DNA of 64,000 bases from CAYXVJ01 sp050309435 (GCA_050309435.1 JBNRMJ010000013.1:1-64000), one strand, 5' to 3'. Counted from the first letter of the stretch, positions 8,483 through 16,586 are shown. Numbers and translations: made by a program. Notes: a model not told the origin generated them from the letters alone.

Positions 8483-9059
8483 TGTTTCGTGAAAAATGAA
8501 TTGAAAATATGGGTTTTGTGACATCTTGAGCGCCTTTGTCTATTCCGGAAGCGTTATGTTTCGTTAACGGAAACAAACTAATTCATATTATCAGTAGTTG
8601 ACTTGAAATGAACCAAATTTTATATGCATACAAAAATGCCATTGCATAAAATATATCCCGCTGTCTCTTTTTGAAGAAATCATCAAAAAAACCTAGACTT
8701 ACTATTCATTGTTAAATTGCATCTTAGAATTCCCTTCACGTTTTTTTATGACTCCTTTTTGCTGGAAAAAATAATGATCATGATAATAAAAACGATTTAA
8801 CATGAGAGAAGCTAATAATATATGGACGTTAAATCGCTAAATGATAATAAAAATTGTTAACGTTATTCGCGGATTATAATATGCATATTATTCATCGATA
8901 ATGCAAAATGACTATTTGGGTAAACATACGTGGTTCTCTCTGGTGCAAAAGTACTTATAAATAACTGTAACATAGAACATCTTACCGTATTAATAAAATA
9001 CTTATCATAATTGCAGTAGTTGAAGTAAATTCCTTTACGGATTCGCTTCATTATAGGAC
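8483..9059. other. AT-rich non-coding region upstream of the matrix operon
   Basis: About 580 bases without a credible gene, much richer in A and T than the flanking coding sequence. It precedes the structured leader of the sipW-like gene and contains a direct repeat at 8780-8861 and several TTAAC/GTTAA elements. It looks like a regulatory upstream region, perhaps bent and bound by several factors. I could not fix a promoter with confidence. Confidence 0.6.
8780..8861 (+). repeat. Direct repeat ATGATAATAAAAA(n)GTTAAC-like pair
   Basis: ATGATAATAAAAACGATTTA at 8780-8799 recurs as ATGATAATAAAAATTGTTAA at 8841-8860, 61 bases apart, close to six helical turns. Both copies are followed by C. A further ACGTTAAATCG lies between them. 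Such paired A-rich sites would suit cooperative binding by one regulator on one face of the DNA. Confidence 0.55.
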
Positions 9060-9161
9060 ATTTACCGTGCGAATCAGCCAACAGGCGGGGGAGCCTTTTG
9101 GCACGATCGAAACTCGGGGGAGATTTTCGATCGGATGGTTTTCCGGTAAATATTCGGGGGA
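9060..9161 (+). ncRNA. Structured leader RNA of the matrix operon (cis-regulatory candidate)
   Basis: The sequence folds into a three-way junction. A closing helix is formed by ATTTACCG (9060-9067) and CGGTAAAT (9144-9151). Hairpin 1 (9077-9102) is GCCAA-c-AGGC, loop GGGGGA, GCCT-t-TTGGC. Hairpin 2 (9104-9133) is CGATCGAAA-c-TC, loop GGGGGA, GA-t-TTTCGATCG. Both hairpins have an identical hexaloop closed by C-G and a C-T mismatch below it. A third GGGGGA at 9156-9161 is the Shine-Dalgarno of the sipW-like gene. GGA in hairpin loops plus GGA in the ribosome site is the usual layout of CsrA-type translational control. A ligand-binding riboswitch or loop pairing to distant C-runs are alternatives. 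It does not match the c-di-GMP, purine or T-box consensus known to me. Confidence 0.65.
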
Positions 9162-9167
9162 CGGGTT

Positions 9168-9731
9168 ATGAAGTCTTTATTTGGCGTACTCTCATCTGTA
9201 ATATCCGCAATCATCGTAATGATGGCGGCATTATTGGTGGGGGTACGCCTTTTTGGACTTTTGCCATATGCGGTTTTATCTTCTTCCATGGAGCCGGCAT
9301 ATCCCGCCGGTGCTCTTATTTATGTGCGCCCTGTTCCCGCGGACAACATTCAAATCGGTGATGCGATCAGCTTTGTTATGAATGAAGATCTGGTCGTTGC
9401 CACACATCGGGTTGTTGAAATCGATACAGATGCCAGGCAGTTCAGAACCAAGGGCGATGCGAATACGATCGTCGACGGTTCGCCGGTTCACTTCAACAAT
9501 CTCTTGGGAAAGGTTGTCTTTTCCATTCCTTACCTCGGCTATATCGCTCATTACATCGCTTCCGATCGGGGCAGGTATGTAGCGATTGCAATAATTCTGT
9601 TCTGTCTTCTTTGGCTCGTCATGCCGGGGCTGCTTTCCGCGGATAAAAAGCCCGATAGTGACGCGGGAGGGAAGAATCAGAACAATTCGGACGTCAGCCG
9701 GGATGACGCGAAGAGAGCTCCTTTGCGCTAA
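9168..9731 (+). CDS. sipW: SipW-like type I signal peptidase (S26B)
   Basis: 187 residues with an N-terminal membrane segment (about 5-30), a catalytic domain facing outside, and a second membrane segment (about 135-157) followed by a charged tail. Ser40 in VLSSSMEP is the nucleophile. His80 in VATHRVV replaces the bacterial Lys, as in the ER-type Ser/His enzymes such as B. subtilis SipW. TKGDANT at 94-100 is the conserved box. SipW-type peptidases process TasA-like proteins, several of which follow here. The ribosome site is GGGGGA at 9156-9161, matching the loops of the leader hairpins. The stop overlaps an ATG (TAATG), but the next real gene starts 104 bases later. Confidence 0.93.
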   Translation: MKSLFGVLSSVISAIIVMMAALLVGVRLFGLLPYAVLSSSMEPAYPAGALIYVRPVPADNIQIGDAISFVMNEDLVVATHRVVEIDTDARQFRTKGDANTIVDGSPVHFNNLLGKVVFSIPYLGYIAHYIASDRGRYVAIAIILFCLLWLVMPGLLSADKKPDSDAGGKNQNNSDVSRDDAKRAPLR

Positions 9732-9835
9732 TGGCAGACCGTATTTATCGGCTCGCTTCTGACAGTTTTATGGGATTGTCAGAGACATATCATCAGATGG
9801 CAAGCACAAGCTTGATTATGAAGAGGAGAAACGTT

Positions 9836-10435
9836 ATGAAGAAAAAGATTATTACGATAGCGACCGCCGGCTTCCTGGCACTCGGTTTAATCGTAGCCGG
9901 TACATTGGCTTATCTAACCGCTACCGCAGATCCCGTAACCAACACCTTTACTGTCGGTAATATCGCCATTGATTTAGAAGAGCCTTCTTATGACGAACCG
10001 GACGGCGGAACGAAGCTATATCCCGGTGCTACTGTGGATAAAGACCCGACAGTTACCGTGAAAGCCGGTAGCGAAAAGAGCTATGTCTATATGCTTATGG
10101 ATAATCAGTTTAATGCTCCGCAACCGAATGGAATTCCTGATGCTATTACTTTTAACTTTCATGCCAACTGGGTACCTGTTCAAACGGATGGAACCAAGAC
10201 TTTATATAGATATTATCAGCCGGTCGATGCCTCGGCATCTGCTGTTGATATTGTGTTAACGCCTCTATTCACCAACTTGTACGTAAATTCCACATTGGTT
10301 ACTTCCGACAATATCGATCTCCTGGATGGTAAAACCATCGAAATTAAAGCCTATGCCCATCAGTTTGATACCGTTAACGAGGACACCGCCGATGCGGCTG
10401 CCAGAGCCTTCTTCGGCTTACCTGCAACACCGTAA
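9836..10435 (+). CDS. TasA/CalY-like matrix protein 1
   Basis: 199 residues with a SipW-type signal peptide: KKK, a hydrophobic stretch, then GTLAYLTATADPVTNTFTVGNI, where cleavage is expected near the A-Y-L-T region. The secreted part is beta-rich with the CalY/camelysin-type pattern (PGATVDKDPTVTVKAG, then SYVYMLM). Such proteins form extracellular fibres in Bacillus biofilms. The frame is open to an ATG at 9731, but AGAGGAG at 9822-9828 sets the start at 9836. The C-terminus is GLPATP, sharing the final TP with three other proteins of the operon. A strong stem-loop follows before the next gene. Confidence 0.88.
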   Translation: MKKKIITIATAGFLALGLIVAGTLAYLTATADPVTNTFTVGNIAIDLEEPSYDEPDGGTKLYPGATVDKDPTVTVKAGSEKSYVYMLMDNQFNAPQPNGIPDAITFNFHANWVPVQTDGTKTLYRYYQPVDASASAVDIVLTPLFTNLYVNSTLVTSDNIDLLDGKTIEIKAYAHQFDTVNEDTADAAARAFFGLPATP

Positions 10436-10452
10436 ACGACAGTATACTTCGT

Positions 10453-10489
10453 CTCTTGTATCGGGAGCCATCGGTTCCCGGTACAAGAG
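10453..10489 (+). promoter_or_regulatory. 17-bp intercistronic stem-loop in the matrix operon
   Basis: Bases 10453-10469 pair with 10473-10489 almost perfectly (CTCTTGTA with TACAAGAG outside, CGGGAGCC with GGTTCCCG inside) around a 3-base loop. GAAGGG follows rather than T, so it is probably not a full terminator. Placed after the first TasA-like gene, it could protect that upstream message or attenuate reading into the rest of the operon. Confidence 0.8.
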
Positions 10490-10549
10490 GAAGGGTTTGA
10501 TGGGTTGGATACGTGTTAAAACCTGTGCATGAAAAGGGGGGAATCCGGT

Positions 10550-11191
10550 ATGAAAACGAGAAAACTCGCTTTGGCTATTGCTGCCCTGGCATTAAGCTTT
10601 GGCATTGTAGCCGTCACGCTTGCCTACTTTACGGATCGTGACGAAGCTACCAATGTATTTACCTTGGGAAATATTGCAGTTGAACTGCATGAAGATAACG
10701 GTTTACCTGATACGGATGAGAATTATCTGGAGAATGATGACTATCGTTCCTGGCTGGAAGAGCAAACATTGCTTCCCGGAGAAGCGAATAAATTGCCCAA
10801 ACGGGCAACAATAAAAAATACAGGAACGAACCGGATTTACGTAAGGGCGAGAGTGTTGATTCCTGAAACGATTATGGTTCCGCAGAAGTTAATGCTCGAA
10901 ACACCGGATGCCGGCTGGACACGAACAACATCGGCAACTCCGATACTCGTCGGCGGGAAATCTTACATACAACTGACAGCTGTTTATAACATGGTTCTCG
11001 AACCGGGTGATGAAAGCAATCGCATTATGAGCGCTTTTTATCTGCATCCTGACCTGGATCAGGAAGATCTGGTTTTGATTGATGCCGCCGATTGGCACAT
11101 TCGCATAGAAGTCGATGCCATACAAGCCGACGGATTTGCCAATGCTGCCGCAGCCTTCGCTGCGTTTGACGCGCAAATGGCCACACCGTGA
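10550..11191 (+). CDS. TasA/CalY-like matrix protein 2
   Basis: 213 residues. The N-terminus shows the SipW-cognate signal: KTRK, a hydrophobic helix, then VTLAYFTDRDEATNVFTLGNIAVEL. The secreted domain contains KNTGTNRIYVRARV, the strand pattern typical of the family, and a conserved I-x-V-D-A-I-Q near the end. It ends MATP. An in-frame ATG exists at 10529, but GGGGGGAA just upstream favours 10550. It probably co-assembles with, or caps, the fibres of protein 1; that role is inferred. Confidence 0.87.
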   Translation: MKTRKLALAIAALALSFGIVAVTLAYFTDRDEATNVFTLGNIAVELHEDNGLPDTDENYLENDDYRSWLEEQTLLPGEANKLPKRATIKNTGTNRIYVRARVLIPETIMVPQKLMLETPDAGWTRTTSATPILVGGKSYIQLTAVYNMVLEPGDESNRIMSAFYLHPDLDQEDLVLIDAADWHIRIEVDAIQADGFANAAAAFAAFDAQMATP

Positions 11192-11218
11192 TCCAATTTG
11201 ATTTAGAGAGGTATCTAG

Positions 11219-11776
11219 ATGAAACGAAAAATTACATTAATCGCATCCATCGCCTTGATTGTATCCCTCTTAAGCCTGGGAACTCTGGCATTTTTCACAG
11301 ATTCGAAAGAAGCACATAACGTCATCACAGCCGGTAATGTAGCTATAACACTACATGACGAAAATGGTAATGAAGAGCCGTTCCCGTCCGGTGGAGTAAA
11401 CGGTGTAATGCCGGGTGAAGCTGTAGATAAAGTGGTTTATGTTACCAATAGCGGAGACAACAGTGCCTATGTTCGCATCCGCCTGGATAAGGCGATCGAA
11501 GCCGGTCCGGGTATCGAAACGATCTTGAATTTCGACAATATTGTGTTGGATCTCGATCTTGTCAACTGGACAAAGGTCGGTGACTGGTACTACTACCATA
11601 CCGCCCTGGCGCCGGGAGCTTCGACTACCGAATTGTTTACAAAAGTGATGTATGGAGCCGCACTGGATAATGATTACATGAACGCAAAAGTCACAATCGA
11701 TGTCATCGCCGAAGCCGTACAGAGTGCCAATAACGGCAGCAGCGCAAGCAGCGCAAGCGGCTGGCCCACTCCGTAA
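11219..11776 (+). CDS. TasA/CalY-like matrix protein 3
   Basis: 185 residues with the same plan: KRK, hydrophobic helix, then GTLAFFTDSKEAHNVITAGNVAITL. VVYVTNSGDNSAYVRIRLDKA is the family core strand pair. The C-terminal part (VIAEAVQSANNGSS, then a Ser/Ala-rich tail) ends GWPTP. AGAGAGG precedes the ATG. It begins 27 bases after the previous stop, consistent with one operon. It is most similar in layout to protein 2. Confidence 0.87.
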   Translation: MKRKITLIASIALIVSLLSLGTLAFFTDSKEAHNVITAGNVAITLHDENGNEEPFPSGGVNGVMPGEAVDKVVYVTNSGDNSAYVRIRLDKAIEAGPGIETILNFDNIVLDLDLVNWTKVGDWYYYHTALAPGASTTELFTKVMYGAALDNDYMNAKVTIDVIAEAVQSANNGSSASSASGWPTP

Positions 11777-11810
11777 GAATGTTTAGTACTAATTGAAAGG
11801 AGGTGTCAGG

Positions 11811-14800
11811 ATGAAGATGCGTAAACATAAAATAATAGGAATCTTCTTGGCTGTGGCAGTTTTACTGCAAGCGACCACGATCCCTGTGTCCGCATTAACC
11901 GCACCTGGAGATGATGTCAGTATTGAAACCGTCGGGACTGACAACGCAGAAACGACTGCCGGAGATTTGGACGGAGGTCTTGAAGAACCGACTACGGCGA
12001 TCGCCGAGGAAAGCCTGACCGATAGTCAAACGGATCCGAACCCGCTCATTTCGGATGAAACTCAAGCTGCAGATTCCGGTGAAACATCGAAAGAAGCTAC
12101 GGAATCCGAGGAAACAGATGACAGCGAACCGTCGCTTCCCGCATTTACAGAACCTGCAGAAACAACAGTCCCGCTTCCAACACCTGCAAACAGTTCAAGC
12201 GAGAGCGAGCCCATCGACGAAAACAGTGAAGAGGAGAGCTCCGGGGGTTTGGATTTTGACAATCCGATTATCGGACCGATGTTCTCAGGCTTCAATCTGG
12301 TATTACCGCCGGTTGTTACACCTATGGCTGCCAACGATGATTCAACTGTGGTCCTGCATAAGACCGCTACCTACAATGCGGCAACCGACAGTGTCGACTT
12401 CCGTTTCGATATCTTTTCGACCGGCGAGCTCGCTACCGTTATTACAAAAAAACCTACCGATATCATCCTGGTTCTGGATCAGTCGGATAGTATGAACAGC
12501 AGTTTTGGTTCTTATAATTCGTATCAACTATGGTCGAACAACGGTACCAATTCTATACGTCATAATAGTCTGTACTCATCCAGAGATAACCTGTATGTAA
12601 AGGTGAATGATCAGTATTATAAAGTTATTGTTACCCGCACAGGTCCCAACGGAAACAGAAGCTATTCCTATAGCTATACCATACCGGCGCAGCCGACCGT
12701 GAATTCAGGGACCATTCATCAAAACAGTTCGGTTCCCGACTGGGAATTCTACCTGCAAACTACGCAAACTATTACCAGGATTCAGGCTCTGAAAAATGCA
12801 ACAGAGGCCTTCGTTCAGGCTATAACAGCCAGAGCAATCGCCGATGGAGTATCTCACCGTATCGCAATGGTTGGTTTCTCCAATCCGCAGAATCAGAGAT
12901 ACACCGCTACTGAAATACTGACTGTTACAGGCAGCAGTCCGATTAGATTCGACAATATTACCAATACCCATCGCCTGCAGAGTTTGATGGATACAACCAC
13001 GCCGGCCGGACAGACTGGTTTGGCAGCGGCCATTAACAGAATCAGAACCGGTACCTACACCAGTACCGACCTGGGTATGCAGATGGCCAGGGATATTCTA
13101 ACTGCGACCGCAGCCTCGTCTACTGATCGAGACCGCATTGTTGTCATGCTCACAGACGGTGTCCCGACACGTACCAATACAGGAGCTTCCTTCAATAATG
13201 ACGCAGCCAACGCTGCCATCCAAAACAGTAAGCAGATCAAGGACGCCGGTCACAGAGTGTTCACCATCGGTATTTTGCCGGGTGCGAATTCCGATCCTCC
13301 TCTGCCTTCGAATGCCGGTAACGAGACACAGCGTGCCAATCGCTTCCTGCATTTAGTTTCCAGCAATTATCCGGCTGCGACTTCAATGACGACAACGGGA
13401 ACCGGAGCGGCTTCAAACGGCTATTATTTCGATGATGCGGATCCGGATGGGTTGATCGAAACCTTCCAGACGATTTCGGAACAGGTCGGATCGACCAATG
13501 AAGCTCTAACATCGGAAACCGTGATGAGAGACTTCCTGATACCGCAACTGAATTTACCCGCTGCGGCTGCCGTTTCGGTTAAGACCGCAAACTTTACCGG
13601 ATTTGATGCCGGCGACAATTACCTCTGGGGCCCGGAACAAGATGTCGGCGGAATAAGCGTGGGTGTGACTCCTGCTGACAACAGTGTCCACGTGACCGGT
13701 TTCTCCTACAAGGACAACTATGTCGCGATGGATGAAGCCACGAACGAAGCTCGCGGAAAGAAGCTGATCGTCAGATTCAGTGCACCGGTTAAGCCGGACT
13801 TTATCGGCGGTAACGTCATCTATCCGAACCTGGACGGTTCCGGTATTTTCCTGCCGGGCCAGACGACGGTCTTCCGGGAATTCAACAAGCCTTCGGTCGA
13901 TATTCCGCTTCGTTTCGATTTCGAGACCAATCCGCGCAGTATCTACCTGACGAACAGTACTGCTCCATGGAATCTGCTGAAGACAGACGGACACAAGTAT
14001 CTGATTAACGGCACAGAGTACAGCTATGATGGTCTCAATAACGAGTATGCCAATGTGGTGTATACCATTAAGAGTGCCGATGGTTTGATAACATATGGAA
14101 CGTACACCGTTCCTGCAGGTGCTGCGTCCGGTAGTTGGAGTGGTGCGAATGTAGCTCCGGAAGAGAAGACGGCGTATCAGATCACCGCAGTAGTAACGCC
14201 GGTATCTGACGGTACGTATTCTCCCGAAACAGTTGGTCCGAAGCAGGATTTCATCCATGTCTACACACCAAAAGCAGAGGTGTCCGATCTATCACTCTAT
14301 CTTAGTCAGACGACTGATTTGGCGGGCCGTATGACGCAATCGACCTGGGTCACTGTTGATCCGCTGGCACCGGCTCCCTTGGGAACCGCTCCTTCAGTCA
14401 CATTGAACCCGCTCTATCGCAGCGGCACCAACCCCGCAGGTAACGGAGGAACAGCCGCCTTCAGACCTCTGGCCGATTCCTTCTTCGATGTCGAAGTAAA
14501 AATCGACACGAGAGATATCACCGCTTTGTCTACCATCGTTCCGACAGCGGCGGCAGCTGCAGAAGGCTATGACTTCGCTGTTTTTGTATTCTACCCGAAG
14601 GCAAAGGGCAGCGACACAACGATCTGGCTTGGAGACACGACAAATCTGGCTGAGCAAATGAACGGCGACGGCTGGTTTAACAGTGCTTTGGCTCCGGTGC
14701 CGGCAGGTCCGCCACCTGTTCTGAGCTTTACTCCTGTCTTCCTGACGGGAACAGATCCTGTTGGTAACGGAGGGGCGGCAGGTTTTGCCGCTAAGGTGGA

Positions 14801-15308
14801 TTCACGCTTTAACATGCAAGTCTTCATCGGTGCGATGGATGTCACGAGTTATACTCAGATCACACCGTCACCTGATGGCTTACTGAATGACAATCATTTT
14901 ACCGTGTTTGTTATCTCGGGCAGCTTAACGATTCAAAAGCGTGCGGCAGACGGTACGACTTTCGATCCCAACCAGAGTTTCATCTTCCGTGTTGAAGGGC
15001 CCGATGGTAAGGAATGGACGATCGCCATCCAGGGCGAAGGCGAACGTACAATCAGCGGTTTGGGTAAAGGAACTTATACTGTCACAGAAGATACTTCCTG
15101 GTCCTGGCGTTACGAGCCGGATAAAACGAGTGATACGGCAACCATCGGTCCGGAGATTGCCGATGCGCACAAGACGCTTAGCTTCGTAAATGCCAGAGAA
15201 GATAATCAGTGGCTCGGCGGAGAGGCCTTTGCCATCAATGTATACGTGAAGCCCCTGCAGAAAGCTGCTGCAGCCATTCTTGCACTTGTGCAGAGGATAG
15301 GAGGGTAA
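11811..15308 (+). CDS. Large secreted von Willebrand A adhesin with tandem repeats and SpaA-like end
   Basis: 1165 residues. A signal peptide (about 1-30) leads into a Thr/Glu/Ser-rich linker to about residue 170. The VWA domain has the metal-ion motif DQSDSMNSS starting at Asp223, with later TDLGMQ and VMLTDGVPT. A beta-rich region follows, then two related modules of about 100 residues (830-935 and 939-1036). A SpaA/Cna-B-like domain (LTIQKRAADG, then GLGKGTYTVTED, then LSFVNAR) comes next, and the end is the helix KAAAAILALVQRIGG. There is no LPXTG or C-terminal anchor. The organisation resembles VWA tip adhesins of pili. AAGGAGG at 11797-11803 sets the ATG at 11811 rather than an in-frame TTG at 11793. 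Confidence 0.9.
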   Translation: MKMRKHKIIGIFLAVAVLLQATTIPVSALTAPGDDVSIETVGTDNAETTAGDLDGGLEEPTTAIAEESLTDSQTDPNPLISDETQAADSGETSKEATESEETDDSEPSLPAFTEPAETTVPLPTPANSSSESEPIDENSEEESSGGLDFDNPIIGPMFSGFNLVLPPVVTPMAANDDSTVVLHKTATYNAATDSVDFRFDIFSTGELATVITKKPTDIILVLDQSDSMNSSFGSYNSYQLWSNNGTNSIRHNSLYSSRDNLYVKVNDQYYKVIVTRTGPNGNRSYSYSYTIPAQPTVNSGTIHQNSSVPDWEFYLQTTQTITRIQALKNATEAFVQAITARAIADGVSHRIAMVGFSNPQNQRYTATEILTVTGSSPIRFDNITNTHRLQSLMDTTTPAGQTGLAAAINRIRTGTYTSTDLGMQMARDILTATAASSTDRDRIVVMLTDGVPTRTNTGASFNNDAANAAIQNSKQIKDAGHRVFTIGILPGANSDPPLPSNAGNETQRANRFLHLVSSNYPAATSMTTTGTGAASNGYYFDDADPDGLIETFQTISEQVGSTNEALTSETVMRDFLIPQLNLPAAAAVSVKTANFTGFDAGDNYLWGPEQDVGGISVGVTPADNSVHVTGFSYKDNYVAMDEATNEARGKKLIVRFSAPVKPDFIGGNVIYPNLDGSGIFLPGQTTVFREFNKPSVDIPLRFDFETNPRSIYLTNSTAPWNLLKTDGHKYLINGTEYSYDGLNNEYANVVYTIKSADGLITYGTYTVPAGAASGSWSGANVAPEEKTAYQITAVVTPVSDGTYSPETVGPKQDFIHVYTPKAEVSDLSLYLSQTTDLAGRMTQSTWVTVDPLAPAPLGTAPSVTLNPLYRSGTNPAGNGGTAAFRPLADSFFDVEVKIDTRDITALSTIVPTAAAAAEGYDFAVFVFYPKAKGSDTTIWLGDTTNLAEQMNGDGWFNSALAPVPAGPPPVLSFTPVFLTGTDPVGNGGAAGFAAKVDSRFNMQVFIGAMDVTSYTQITPSPDGLLNDNHFTVFVISGSLTIQKRAADGTTFDPNQSFIFRVEGPDGKEWTIAIQGEGERTISGLGKGTYTVTEDTSWSWRYEPDKTSDTATIGPEIADAHKTLSFVNAREDNQWLGGEAFAINVYVKPLQKAAAAILALVQRIGG
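14298..14922 (+). repeat. Two protein-level tandem modules inside the VWA adhesin
   Basis: Residues from YLSQTTDLAGRM (base 14298) and from WLGDTTNLAEQM (base 14625) start two aligned modules. Each contains a Pro-rich turn, then GTNPAGNGGTAAF or GTDPVGNGGAAGF, then D-F/M-x-V-x-I and a final FAVFVFY or FTVFVIS. They are diverged at the DNA level, so this is an old duplication. They may form a stalk of small beta-domains. Confidence 0.8.
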
Positions 15309-15312
15309 TCCA

Positions 15313-15864
15313 ATGAAGAAGAAGTTTGTAAACTATGGAAGCAAAGGATTGGCCCTGTTAATTGGTATCTTGTTACTGTTGACTGCAGCATCCGGTATAA
15401 CGGGAGCCTGGTTGAATGCCGGTGCAGATCCGTTGCTTAACCTCTTTGCCAAATCCGGCGTGCCTCCGGAAGTTGTCGAGGAATTTGACGGCGAAACGAA
15501 GGAGAATGTTCAGATCAAAAACAACGGCAACATCGACGCATTCATTCGTGTTGTCTTGACAGCCGTATGGCTCGACGAGGAAGGTGATATCTCACCCGAG
15601 CCGGTGCCGGAGTTAGTCTTTACTTCGCATAGCAATTGGTTTGAGCAGAATGGTTTTTATTACCATAAGGAGCGTGTAGCTCCCGGTGCGACGACAACGA
15701 ACCTGATTGATTCGTTTGAATTGCCGGTAAAAGAAGGTTTACGTTTTGAATTGCAGGTGATTGCATCGGCGATTCAAGCAGATCCAGACGATGCGGTCGA
15801 ACATGCCTGGCCGGTAACCGTCGATGGCAGCGGACGTTTGCAAGATCCTGCCGTAACACCATAA
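15313..15864 (+). CDS. TasA-like accessory protein 4
   Basis: 183 residues. The N-terminal hydrophobic segment runs into ASGITGAWLNAGADPLLNLFAKSG, a diverged version of the SipW-type processing region (W in place of the usual Y-F/L-T). QIKNNGNIDAFIRVVLTAVW and GFYYHKERVAPGATT match the core of the other three TasA-like proteins, and LQVIASAIQAD matches their C-terminal strand. It ends AVTP. Its ribosome site AGGAGG lies inside the last codons of the adhesin gene, 4 bases between stop and start, indicating translational coupling. It may be the anchor or initiator subunit, which is inference. Confidence 0.82.
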   Translation: MKKKFVNYGSKGLALLIGILLLLTAASGITGAWLNAGADPLLNLFAKSGVPPEVVEEFDGETKENVQIKNNGNIDAFIRVVLTAVWLDEEGDISPEPVPELVFTSHSNWFEQNGFYYHKERVAPGATTTNLIDSFELPVKEGLRFELQVIASAIQADPDDAVEHAWPVTVDGSGRLQDPAVTP

Positions 15865-15876
15865 GGAGGTAGCGTT

Positions 15877-16524
15877 ATGTATAAGAAAATCAGAAAAATC
15901 CTGATCGTTGCGTTACTCCTGAGTGTCCTCGCTTCGGGCGTGACTCAAGCAAAAGAGATACGAGCGGCAGATTCGAACGTAGCGTTTAAAGGTCAGGCTG
16001 AGAGCTTTGTCTTCATACCTGAAAACACGGATCTCTTCCAGAATTTCAAGAACGTGATGCCCGGCGACAAGCTTACTCAAGTGATCAAAGTTGCCAACGA
16101 AAGCAGCAATATTATGCCGGTTCGCATTTACTTGCGAGCGGAACCGGTCAAGGCGGAAGATAAAGCATTCCTCGAACAGATGAATCTAAGAGTCGACTTT
16201 GAAACGATGGGTACGCTGTCCGACGCCAATGCATCCTTACCGGCCGGCTTAACAAACAATGTGCTTCTCGGTACGTTCTTTCCCGGTATGACGAGAGATC
16301 TGGTCGTGCACTTGGAGGTGCCTCTAACGATGGGCAACGACTTCCAAAATGCAGTCGGTGAAGTCACCTGGGTATTTACAGTAGAGCAAGACGATCCACC
16401 GGATCTGCCGCAAACCGGCGAGTCGGTACAAAACATTCTGACGGGCGGTGTTTTACTGTTTGGCGGTAGCGCCATCATCATTCTACTGTGGCTGAAACGT
16501 CGTAAAGACGCAAAGCGCATATAG
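15877..16524 (+). CDS. LPXTG-anchored surface protein
   Basis: 215 residues with an N-terminal signal peptide (about 1-25, ending near TQAKE), a single beta-rich domain (PGDKLTQVIKVANESSNIMPVRIYL) and a sortase signal: LPQTG at 177-181, a hydrophobic segment and the positive tail KRRKDAKR. Sortase should link it to the cell wall. AAGGAGG sets the start 12 bases after the previous gene. It may tether the matrix fibres or the VWA adhesin to the wall. No sortase gene is in the window, so a housekeeping enzyme elsewhere is implied. Confidence 0.9.
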   Translation: MYKKIRKILIVALLLSVLASGVTQAKEIRAADSNVAFKGQAESFVFIPENTDLFQNFKNVMPGDKLTQVIKVANESSNIMPVRIYLRAEPVKAEDKAFLEQMNLRVDFETMGTLSDANASLPAGLTNNVLLGTFFPGMTRDLVVHLEVPLTMGNDFQNAVGEVTWVFTVEQDDPPDLPQTGESVQNILTGGVLLFGGSAIIILLWLKRRKDAKRI

Positions 16525-16550
16525 CCCCCTAAGCCCCCCCTAAGCCCCCC
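16525..16550 (+). repeat. Three C-runs at the 3' end of the matrix operon
   Basis: Directly after the stop codon are runs of five, seven and six C, spaced by TAAG (unit GCCCCC-TAA). They precede the terminator. The opposite strand is G-rich, and on the RNA the runs are complementary to the three GGGGG tracts of the operon leader. Confidence 0.8.
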
Positions 16551-16551
16551 G

Positions 16552-16586
16552 GCAGACCGGCTGTCATGGCTGGTCTGCTATTATTT
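16552..16586 (+). terminator. Terminator of the matrix operon
   Basis: GCAGACCGGC (16552-16561) pairs with GCTGGTCTGC (16569-16578), loop of 7 bases, followed by TATTATTTT. Confidence 0.9.

Noticed and set aside
9060..9161. c-di-GMP riboswitch (GEMM-I) in the sipW leader
   Set aside because: The GGCAAACC-type first bulge, the GNRA tetraloop and its receptor are missing. The structure is two GGGGGA hairpins in a junction.
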